From Chloroflexi bacterium UBA5177 (GTDB lineage: Bacteria; Chloroflexota; UBA5177): a stretch of DNA of 43,522 nucleotides. The stretch covers positions 1 through 43,522 of the forward strand of contig DHWR01000050.1 of the NCBI GenBank assembly GCA_002413265.1, read 5' to 3'. Below the pieces are notes generated by a model. The model worked only from the letters and a program-made list of their open reading frames with translations, did no database searches and had not been told where the DNA came from. The position numbers were made by a program, and so were the translations under genes. Positions 1 through 6,731 of this stretch are shown piece after piece (positions within the stretch are counted from its first letter, which is position 1; each line of letters opens with the position of its first letter).

Positions 1-105
1 TTTAAGGACACTACTGATGGGATGAAGCGTTCTTCGCCATATGAAGGAACGTGGACGGCCATCTTCACACTTCACGGTGATCGGCTCGAAGTACAGCTTT
101 GTCAT
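1..105 (-). CDS. DUF6504-like protein, N-terminal part (cut by window edge)
   Basis: A 35-codon open frame runs off the left edge. It begins MTKLYFEPITVKCEDGRPRS and continues with an F-x-W-R segment. Its ATG (103-105) overlaps the TGA stop of the ImuB-like gene (102-104) in an ATGA junction, so it is probably translationally coupled. As I recall the family, DUF6504 proteins are short, start with a Y-x-E-P-I/V and G-R-P-x-x-F-x-W-R pattern and follow imuB-like genes in Gram-positive-type damage-response cassettes; the start here fits. Function is unknown. Only the N-terminus is visible, so the family call is tentative, but that this is a real gene is likely from the overlap and the upstream SOS promoter. 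Confidence 0.55.
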   Translation of the reverse strand, partial: MTKLYFEPITVKCEDGRPRSFIWRRTLHPISSVLK

Positions 106-1661
106 ACTCGTCCCCGAGCCATCTTCAAACCTTCAGCCCAACGCACTCGCCGTTCCGTCACCACATTGGTCGGATCAATTGATGCCACATGACGGAAGGC
201 AGTGTGCCCGTACCGAGCAGCCCAGGTTTCATCTCCATGGAGTAGCGCACTCCGCCGCTCGGGACTCATACCAGCGAGCCCGCCGGTGTCACTAATCCGA
301 TTCAGCTCAGCAAAGCTGATCTGTTCAGGCTGAGCGAACTCAGAGACCTCCAGCTCGAGTGCCTCCAGTCGAGGAGACCGCTCATCCTTTCGTTTCGCGA
401 ACCGCCCAAGGAGAAGTCGCTGCGCCCGCTCAGCCAATGGAGCTTCGGCACTGATAGGCGTCCGGACCATGGCGGTCAAAGTGCCTGGTTGGAAATGGGT
501 TTGTTTGGTCGAAAGAGCATTTTCATCTCGAGACGAGGGGGAATGGGTTTGTTTGGTCAAAAGTGGTTTTCCCATGTCAATGTTTGGTTGAGGAAGAGCA
601 TAGGAGTGAATACGGTAGGGGATAGGGATATTGGCTTTAATCCCGCTCGAAAGCAGCGCGTCTCCAGGTGGAGGGGGAGGCTCGGTTTGAGGAGGTCGAT
701 CATTCTCATCACCGTTCGAAAGAAGTGGTGGGACTCGGCCAGGGAGAGATCGAGCTCCATTTTTCGGTAGCAGGGTCATTCCATTTGAGGCATGAGCCCA
801 GAACAACCGCACCGTAATGACCTTCCCTTCGAGCCTCTTTTGTTGAAGCTCGGAAGACACTCGAAGAGCGAGCTTTCGAAGGCCGTCGAGAGCCTCCTCC
901 GGAGTTCCTTCTTCACATTCGTAGCGGGCGCTAATAGCCGGGCTGAGGGGTGGTGGAACGATAGGGCGAAAATCTATCCCTCGGGCATAGCGATGGAGCC
1001 GCTCCCCCAATGCGCCGAAGCGATTCTTCACGGATGAGGTGGGCAGGGCAGCAAACTGGCCAGCGGTGGCAAGTCCCAATACCTGGAAGGTGAGCGTTAG
1101 GTTTGAGTCGACCTCGGGTAGCGAGGTAAGCGGAAGATCCGCCAGGAAGGCCTGCTCTTCTCCCTGCTCAACCACTGCTATGCCATCGGTATCGGTATCG
1201 GCCACAACAGAGGCAAGCTCGGCAACCAGACGATTAGCACCGATGCCGATCCACGGCTTGATTCCGGTATCTCCGAAAATTGCACCGGCGACGCTGCGCG
1301 CAGTGCTCCATGCATCTCCCCAATGCCGCTCGCAGCCGGAAAAGTCGCAGACGGCCGATCCTGGCTCGAGCGGCTGGACGAGGGGAGTGAAGCTGCGAAG
1401 TACGACGCATATCTCCTCCCAGACGGCGGAGCAGCGGGCGAAATCGATCATAAGAACGAGTGCATCAGGACAGTGATGACGAGCCTGAGCGAGCGTTATT
1501 CCGGGTTGAATACCAAAGCCTTGGGCGGAGGTATTTGCTTCGAGCACTAACCCGCGTCCACCAGATTGCCCAATGACCAGAGGCCGAGATCGAAGCTCGG
1601 GTCGATCTCGTTCCAGCAGAGCAACCGAGAGGCCGGGGACGATACGCAGAAAGAGAATCAC
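102..1661 (-). CDS. imuB: ImuB-like Y-family DNA polymerase homologue, probably non-catalytic
   Basis: A 519-aa Y-family (DinB/ImuB) protein. The N-terminal palm is recognisable (R-P-L-V-I-G near residues 26-31; A-Q-G-F-G-I-Q-P-G-I-T-L near 46-57). The catalytic carboxylates of active Y-family enzymes are missing: the usual D-x-D start is IVPG at 7-10, and the S-I-D-E block is replaced by G-S-A-V-C-D-F-S-G at 101-109, which keeps only the later Asp. This is the hallmark of ImuB, which works as an adaptor between the beta clamp and DnaE2 in mutagenic repair. A Pro-rich, probably disordered insertion of about 95 residues (305-400) splits the little-finger region. GTG start at 1661 with GGAGG about 5 nt upstream. 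It lies under a LexA-box promoter. No imuA or dnaE2 is visible; they could lie beyond the left edge. Confidence 0.8.
   Translation of the reverse strand: MILFLRIVPGLSVALLERDRPELRSRPLVIGQSGGRGLVLEANTSAQGFGIQPGITLAQARHHCPDALVLMIDFARCSAVWEEICVVLRSFTPLVQPLEPGSAVCDFSGCERHWGDAWSTARSVAGAIFGDTGIKPWIGIGANRLVAELASVVADTDTDGIAVVEQGEEQAFLADLPLTSLPEVDSNLTLTFQVLGLATAGQFAALPTSSVKNRFGALGERLHRYARGIDFRPIVPPPLSPAISARYECEEGTPEEALDGLRKLALRVSSELQQKRLEGKVITVRLFWAHASNGMTLLPKNGARSLPGRVPPLLSNGDENDRPPQTEPPPPPGDALLSSGIKANIPIPYRIHSYALPQPNIDMGKPLLTKQTHSPSSRDENALSTKQTHFQPGTLTAMVRTPISAEAPLAERAQRLLLGRFAKRKDERSPRLEALELEVSEFAQPEQISFAELNRISDTGGLAGMSPERRSALLHGDETWAARYGHTAFRHVASIDPTNVVTERRVRWAEGLKMARGRV
494..602. repeat. Degenerate ~48-bp tandem repeat inside imuB
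   Basis: AATGGGTTTGTTTGGTC occurs at 494-510 and again at 542-558, exactly 48 bp (16 codons) apart; the following ~20 bases are also similar, and a weaker third copy starts near 585. On the coding strand each copy gives T-K-Q-T-H (about residues 368-373 and 384-389). The repeat lies in the Pro-rich linker of the ImuB-like protein and stays in frame, so it looks like slippage-driven growth of a disordered linker. Confidence 0.7.
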
Positions 1662-1705
1662 CGGCGCCTCCGCGACAGTGGCAGCGCCACAGGTTGGGGT
1701 TCTTC

Positions 1706-1734
1706 ATTAGAACATAAGTTCTAATCATTGTCAA
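1706..1734 (-). promoter_or_regulatory. SOS promoter with LexA box for the imuB unit
   Basis: On the minus strand a consensus -35 TTGACA (1729-1734) and a -10 TCTAAT (1706-1711) are separated by exactly 17 bp. A perfect inverted repeat ATTAGAAC-ATAA-GTTCTAAT (1706-1725) covers the -10 and most of the spacer. Its core GAAC-N4-GTTC is the LexA operator of Gram-positive-type bacteria. Bound LexA would block the promoter directly. The start codon of imuB is 45 bp downstream. Confidence 0.85.
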
Positions 1735-1794
1735 TCATGAGTCCCTCGCCAGAAAGGCATTGATACAATCGACTACCTAGCCGCAGGAGGCCGG

Positions 1795-2817
1795 ATGGAC
1801 CTCGCCTTTGAGCCTGTCGAGCTCCAGCTCCACGACCCCTTCACCATCGCCCGCGGCACGCAAGTTCTCGCCGAAACAGTCCACCTCACCCTTACCCAGG
1901 ACGACAGCTCCGGCATCGGCGAAGCTGCACCCAGTCCGCACTACGGCGAACTTGGGAGCACGGTCCTCGTATACCTTGCCGCCCTGAACGATCGACTGGC
2001 CGAAGTCGACGCTCCGCTATCGATCAGCGCGCTCCACGCTCTGATGGATGACGTCGCCATGCTCAATCCCGCTGCCAAAGCCGCTGTCGACATGGCCGCC
2101 TACGATCTTCTCGGCAAGAGACTTGGTGCGCCCGTCTATGAAATTCTCGGCCTCGATCCGCTAGAGGCACCACGAACCTCATACACCATCGGCATCGACA
2201 CCCCGGAGGTCATGGCGCGCAAGGCTGTAGAGGCGGGCAGCTACCCGGTTCTAAAGGTCAAAGTCGGCACGGACAACGATGAGGCAAACCTGAAAGCAAT
2301 TCGGGCCGAACGGCCCGATGCTTTAATTCGAGTCGATGCCAACATGGCATGGAAACCCAAGGAGGCCGTCGAAAAAATCGAGCGGCTGGCCGAATACGAT
2401 CTGGAGTTCATCGAGCAACCAGTCCACGGCCACGACCTCGAGGGCCTGGGCTACGTCCGCAGCGCGGTTTCACTCCCCGTCATAGCCGACGAGAGCTGCA
2501 TAGCCCCGAGCGACGTGGCGAAGGTCGCCCCCTATGTCGACGGGATCAACATCAAGCTCATGAAGTGCGGAGGCATCTATCCGGCACTTGAGATGATCCA
2601 CATAGCCCGCGGCTTGGGCCTCAGCGTGATGATGGGCTGCATGATCGAGAGCTCGCTAGCCATCACGGCGGCCGCACATCTTTCTCCACTGATCGACTAT
2701 GCAGATCTCGACGGTCACCTGCTCATCGACGATGACCCTTTTCGCGGGGTCCTCGTAGAGGACGGCAAACTCGTGCTTGGTCAGAGCCCTGGCCTCGGGG
2801 TCGAGCAGGCTCGATGA
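1795..2817 (+). CDS. Dipeptide epimerase (enolase superfamily)
   Basis: A 340-aa member of the muconate-lactonising subgroup of the enolase superfamily, most like L-Ala-D/L-Glu dipeptide epimerases that act on cell-wall peptide fragments. Seen: the K-x-K catalytic pair in V-L-K-V-K-V-G, the metal ligands in R-V-D-A-N-M-A-W, F-I-E-Q-P and I-A-D-E-S, and the second catalytic lysine in I-N-I-K-L-M-K-C-G-G. ATG at 1795 follows AGGAGG (1785-1790). It overlaps the next gene by 4 bp (ATGA), so the two are probably cotranslated. Substrate specificity cannot be read from the sequence; other dipeptides are possible. Confidence 0.85.
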   Translation: MDLAFEPVELQLHDPFTIARGTQVLAETVHLTLTQDDSSGIGEAAPSPHYGELGSTVLVYLAALNDRLAEVDAPLSISALHALMDDVAMLNPAAKAAVDMAAYDLLGKRLGAPVYEILGLDPLEAPRTSYTIGIDTPEVMARKAVEAGSYPVLKVKVGTDNDEANLKAIRAERPDALIRVDANMAWKPKEAVEKIERLAEYDLEFIEQPVHGHDLEGLGYVRSAVSLPVIADESCIAPSDVAKVAPYVDGINIKLMKCGGIYPALEMIHIARGLGLSVMMGCMIESSLAITAAAHLSPLIDYADLDGHLLIDDDPFRGVLVEDGKLVLGQSPGLGVEQAR

Positions 2818-3839
2818 GAGACAAGAGACTATTAGTCGTGAGCGGCGGCTCACTCGCCTCTAACTTCCCTGTGGCGGAATTTGAGGCGCGCGTTCGGTTC
2901 GTAACCGCCCGCACTGACGAGGAGCTTCGTCAAGCTGTGCGCGAAGCCGAGGTGCTTTACACCTGGCAGATTCCGGAGAACGTGCCGAGGGAATCGCCAC
3001 ATCTGAGGTGGATACAGCTCCCGAGTGCCGGAGCCGACCACATACGCCAGCTTCCCGTCTGGGAGAGCGCAGTGACGATCACCGCGTCCCAGGGGGTACA
3101 TACGGTACCGATGGCAGAACATTTCTTCGCCTTGCTGCTCTCGCTAAGCCGGCAGATAGCGCCTCTGGTAAGAGCGCAATCGCGGGGAGAGTGGGTGCAT
3201 GACACCCGGCAGGCTCAAATACGACTAGTCGAGCTGCGCGGCAAGACACTTGGAATCATAGGGTGGGGAAAGATTGGCGCTGGAGTTGCCCACATCGCGC
3301 ACGCCTTTGGCATGCGGGTAGTGGGAACCCGTTGGTCAGCGCCTGTGCCCCGCGAGCTAGAGGACCAGGTGGGGGAGTATGAAGATCCTCCCTGGCTGGA
3401 ACCGACTCAGAAAGGGCCGGACACCGTCTACCCTGCAGACCGACTCGGGGAGGTGCTGTCCCAGAGCGACATCGTGCTCCTCCTCCTACCGCTGACTGAC
3501 GGCACGAAAGGAAGCTTCGGGCAGGAGGCCTTCGGCAGCATGAAACGAGGAGCGCTCTTTTTCAACCTGGGTCGCGGCGCGGTGGTAGATGAGAACGCCT
3601 TGATTCAGGCGCTGCAAGAGGGCTCGATCGCGGGGGCGGGTCTGGATGTCTTCGAACACGAGCCGCTTCCACGCAGCAGCCCTCTCTGGTCTACGCCAAA
3701 TGTGATAGTGAGTCCTCATATTGGGGGTCTGGGAGAGCATACTCGGGAGCGCGGGGCACATCTCTTCGAGGTAAACCTGCGCCGCTTTCTGGACGGCCAG
3801 CCGCTGCTGAACATGGTCGACCGTGAGGGCGGCTACTAG
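2814..3839 (+). CDS. D-2-hydroxyacid dehydrogenase, NAD-dependent
   Basis: A 341-aa protein of the D-isomer-specific 2-hydroxyacid dehydrogenase family. The Rossmann dinucleotide motif G-I-I-G-W-G-K-I-G lies at 147-155. Catalytic residues of the family are in place: Arg254 (N-L-G-R-G-A), Glu in E-H-E-P (281-283) and His302 (S-P-H-I-G-G). It interconverts a 2-oxoacid and a D-2-hydroxyacid; the exact substrate is not evident. Residues about 174-210 form a longer, charged insertion after the Rossmann beta-strand. Start ATG overlaps the epimerase stop by 4 bp. A role with the epimerase in metabolism of D-amino-acid or peptide breakdown products is inference from the operon. Confidence 0.85.
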   Translation: MRDKRLLVVSGGSLASNFPVAEFEARVRFVTARTDEELRQAVREAEVLYTWQIPENVPRESPHLRWIQLPSAGADHIRQLPVWESAVTITASQGVHTVPMAEHFFALLLSLSRQIAPLVRAQSRGEWVHDTRQAQIRLVELRGKTLGIIGWGKIGAGVAHIAHAFGMRVVGTRWSAPVPRELEDQVGEYEDPPWLEPTQKGPDTVYPADRLGEVLSQSDIVLLLLPLTDGTKGSFGQEAFGSMKRGALFFNLGRGAVVDENALIQALQEGSIAGAGLDVFEHEPLPRSSPLWSTPNVIVSPHIGGLGEHTRERGAHLFEVNLRRFLDGQPLLNMVDREGGY

Positions 3840-3910
3840 GGGAAATTGCTCGACGCTAAAGTATCCTTAAATGGCTCCGGTTGATCTGGGAGAGCCTGGG
3901 AAGGATAGCG

Positions 3911-5188
3911 ATGGAAAAGGGAGAGCGCTTTCTTCGACAACGCCTGTCGAATGGTACCCAGGTCGTCGGGGAGCCAATGGCTGGCGTGCAGTCGGCTGCC
4001 GTGGGCCTGCTATTCGGAGTCGGAGCGCGGGACGAGTCCGCAAAGCATTTTGGGATTTCGCACTTCCTCGAGCAGATGATTTTTCGAGGAACGGAGCATC
4101 GAAGCGCAAGGGAGATTTCCGAGCAGTTCGACCGACTCGGAGCGTCTTACGACTCCTCCGCCGGCATCGAAATGCACGTCATGAGCTGCCAGATGCTGGG
4201 AGACAGACTCCTTGAAGCGCTGGACCTGCTCGGGGACTGCGCCCGCTTCCCGGCGTTCCCTGATGACGCGGTGGAGAGCGTCCGGACGCTTCAGCTGCAG
4301 GAGATCAGCCAAAGAGACGATCGGCCGCCACAGAAGGTTATGGACCTGGTTCGTCGAGAGCTGTTCGCGGGAAGCCCGCTGGGGAACGACGTTCTCGGCT
4401 CCCCTGAAACCATGGAGAACATCGATCGCCAGGCCCTTGCCGAGTATCACAAGAGATTCTTCCGGCCCGACAATGCCGTAATTTCCGTCGCTGGGAATTT
4501 TGATTGGGCACCTCTGATACAGAAATTGGAAGCGCTTACTGCAGATTGGCCCGTGGGCACTCAGCGTGACCGGCTGTCGCCTCCGGAACCTCATCAGAGC
4601 GTCACCGTGCTTAGCAAAGAGGATGCTTCGCAAGAGAACCTCGGTTTCGCGTTCCCGGGAGTTGCCGCGTCCGATCCTCGGTATCACGCCGCCGGTCTTA
4701 CGGCACAGGCGCTGGGCGGTGGAACGAATTCGAGACTCCACCGAGAAGTCCGAGAAAAACGAGGGCTTGCTTACGCCGCACAGGCGAGGTTCGACGGCTT
4801 CGAAAATACCGGGCTGGTACGCATATATGTCGGTACCAGTCCCGAACGAGCCCCGGAAAGCGTCGAGGTAGTGCTTGGAGAGCTGAGAAAACTCGAGGCT
4901 GACGGGCTCGAGCCCGAGGAGCTGGACAGGGCAAAGACGCGGCTCAAGAGCCAGGTCATCATGAGAAGCGAGAGCACTTACGCTCGCATGGCCACGAACA
5001 TGCGCAGCTGGTGGATGGAACGGCAGTTGTATAGCTTGGACGAAGCCAAGCAGCGCATTGACCGGGTGACCTTAGGTGAGGTGGCTGCCCTTCTGCGAGA
5101 CCTCGGGGTGACCCACAGGATCGCCGCGGTCGCGCTGGGCCCGAGATCCAGGCAGGATCTTTTTCAAAGCGAAATGGTGCCTTCTTAA
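3911..5188 (+). CDS. M16 peptidase family subunit lacking the full zinc motif
   Basis: A 425-aa M16B-type (MPP/PqqL-like) protein. The zinc motif H-x-x-E-H reads HFLEQ (51-55): the second metal-binding His is Gln. The C-terminal substrate-binding motif R-E-K-R-G-L-A-Y is intact (281-288). In M16B heterodimers one subunit keeps the metal site and the partner keeps the Arg/Tyr pair; this gene fits the non-catalytic partner. Start chosen at ATG 3911, with GGAAGGA just upstream, rather than the TTG at 3881. The next gene, 11 bp downstream, encodes the complementary subunit. Confidence 0.85.
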   Translation: MEKGERFLRQRLSNGTQVVGEPMAGVQSAAVGLLFGVGARDESAKHFGISHFLEQMIFRGTEHRSAREISEQFDRLGASYDSSAGIEMHVMSCQMLGDRLLEALDLLGDCARFPAFPDDAVESVRTLQLQEISQRDDRPPQKVMDLVRRELFAGSPLGNDVLGSPETMENIDRQALAEYHKRFFRPDNAVISVAGNFDWAPLIQKLEALTADWPVGTQRDRLSPPEPHQSVTVLSKEDASQENLGFAFPGVAASDPRYHAAGLTAQALGGGTNSRLHREVREKRGLAYAAQARFDGFENTGLVRIYVGTSPERAPESVEVVLGELRKLEADGLEPEELDRAKTRLKSQVIMRSESTYARMATNMRSWWMERQLYSLDEAKQRIDRVTLGEVAALLRDLGVTHRIAAVALGPRSRQDLFQSEMVPS

Positions 5189-5199
5189 GAGGAGCGTTG

Positions 5200-6474
5200 A
5201 TGGCTACTACTCTCACCCGGCAGGACAGCCGGTTCTACACGCATTTGCTTACAAACGGCTTGCAAATGATCGGACAAGAGATTCCGGGAGTCCAATCAGT
5301 CGCCGCAGCCTTCTGGGTGTGCACCGGGACACGCGACGAAGATCGTCGACAGATGGGGGTATCCCACTTCCTCGAGCACATGGCGTTTCGGAAGACCAAA
5401 TCGTTCACGGGCGAAGAGATCGATCGAGCATTTGAGGAGCTTGGAGCAGAGCACAACGCTGCTACGTCGTGGGAGATGACGTATTACTGGGCGAGGGTGC
5501 TGCGGGAGAATCTGCCCCGAACTCTGGAAATCCTGGCGGAATTGACGCATCCGACTCTGGAGGCGGAGGCTTTCGACACAGAACGGAAAGTCATTCTCGA
5601 GGAGATAGCCAGGTATGACGACGTTCCATCACACGTTCTGATCAGCAGATTCATGCGCGATTTCTACGGAGGGCATCCGCTTTCCATGGACATCCTCGGC
5701 ACCCCTGAAACCATCAACGCGCTCACGGTTGAGGAAATGAGGTCCTACTGGGAACGGCGGTACGGCACCAGGAATATCATTTTTTCTATTGCCGGCAATT
5801 TCGATTGGAACGAGGTTGTGAAGCAGGTCGAACACCTGAGCGCCGGTTGGCAGCCCGGCGAAACGGGCAGAGCTTCCGTACGTGTCCAGATCGACCCCTC
5901 TTTCAAGGTTTATCCGACCGAGAAATTCGTGCAGGAGCAGATCGCGATTGGCGTACCCACGGTGGCTCGCAATGACAGCCGCTATTACGCCTCCGCCATT
6001 CTCGCCACGATTCTGGGAGACGACACGGGGTCTCGACTGTTCTGGGCGCTCAATCAGACGGGGCTCGCAGAGTCCGCGAGCGCTCAGCTCATTGAGTTTG
6101 AGGACACGGGCCTATTCGTGGTCTATCTCGTCACTCAGCCGTCTCTGGCACAGCAAGTGTTGGATGTCACGCAACACGAGCTGGAGCGCGTTCAGAATTT
6201 TGATATCGAGCAGGAGGAGCTAGAACGCTGCAAAGCAAAGCTGAACAGCTCGTTGATCATCGGTGGCGAGAGTACCAATGAGCGCATGATGGGTCTCATT
6301 TCGTCATGGCAAACGCGCGGCCGGCTGGAGACTCTGGAGGAGATCCGAGAGAGGATTGAGTCGGTGAGTCTGGAGGATCTTCAGGCCTTGGTGAACGACT
6401 TCCCCTTATGGCCCAAGCAGGTCGTAACGGCGGGCGGACCCCTTCCCGGCGAGTCTCTTCGCCAGTCAGCCTGA
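5200..6474 (+). CDS. M16 zinc peptidase, catalytic subunit
   Basis: A 424-aa M16B peptidase with the intact zinc motif HFLEH (56-60) and the downstream Glu ligand in E-R-K-V-I-L-E-E-I (about 128-136). Where active single-chain members have R-E-K-R-G-L-A-Y, this protein has L-N-Q-T-G-L-A-E, so the Arg/Tyr substrate pair is lost. Together with its upstream neighbour it would form a complete heterodimer. No signal peptide is seen in either gene, so a cytoplasmic site is likely. ATG 5200 follows AGGAG (5190-5194); a TTG 3 bp upstream is less likely. A terminator follows at 6631. Confidence 0.88.
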   Translation: MATTLTRQDSRFYTHLLTNGLQMIGQEIPGVQSVAAAFWVCTGTRDEDRRQMGVSHFLEHMAFRKTKSFTGEEIDRAFEELGAEHNAATSWEMTYYWARVLRENLPRTLEILAELTHPTLEAEAFDTERKVILEEIARYDDVPSHVLISRFMRDFYGGHPLSMDILGTPETINALTVEEMRSYWERRYGTRNIIFSIAGNFDWNEVVKQVEHLSAGWQPGETGRASVRVQIDPSFKVYPTEKFVQEQIAIGVPTVARNDSRYYASAILATILGDDTGSRLFWALNQTGLAESASAQLIEFEDTGLFVVYLVTQPSLAQQVLDVTQHELERVQNFDIEQEELERCKAKLNSSLIIGGESTNERMMGLISSWQTRGRLETLEEIRERIESVSLEDLQALVNDFPLWPKQVVTAGGPLPGESLRQSA

Positions 6475-6569
6475 TTGCATCCTGAGACAGAGCAAAGGGA
6501 CACGATCGCTACGCGACCGAGGCCTCGTCCTCCCGTCCCCGTACAAGCCGTGGTGTCCGCAGACTTCCT

Positions 6570-6586
6570 AATGTTGTTCCAACATT
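6570..6586. repeat. Short perfect inverted repeat AATGTTG-TTC-CAACATT
   Basis: Seven-base arms with a 3-base centre, in the 257-bp gene-free stretch between the M16 pair and ftsK. No T-tract follows, so it does not look like a terminator. It could be an operator for an unidentified regulator or a small hairpin. The rest of this stretch holds only the terminator at 6631. Confidence 0.4.
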
Positions 6587-6630
6587 TGGCGCGTAGCATA
6601 CGGTTTAGGGTCGCTCACACTTCTCCTCCG

Positions 6631-6670
6631 AAGAACGGGCCTGGGTTTCTCCTCCCCGGGCCCGTTCTTT
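6631..6670 (+). terminator. Probable intrinsic terminator after the M16 genes
   Basis: AAGAACGGGCC (6631-6641) pairs perfectly with GGCCCGTTCTT (6659-6669), and GGG/CCC can extend the stem inward. The T-tract is weak (TTCTTTACTT). Because the A-rich 5' arm is symmetric, it might also stop transcription from the other side. Confidence 0.6.
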
Positions 6671-6731
6671 ACTTGACGGGCCGCGGCTGCTAAGCTCTGA
6701 GTCGTCCCCCACCTTCCAGCCACCGACCCTT

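Noticed and set aside
1465..1734. Open frame on the minus strand starting at the SOS promoter (89 codons)
   Set aside because: It covers the LexA box and promoter and overlaps the start of imuB in another frame; the composition is Arg/Ser-rich like a shadow frame and imuB has the better ribosome site.
4010..4741. 243-codon open frame antisense to the first M16 gene
   Set aside because: It lies fully inside the well-supported M16 gene on the opposite strand and shows no recognisable domain.
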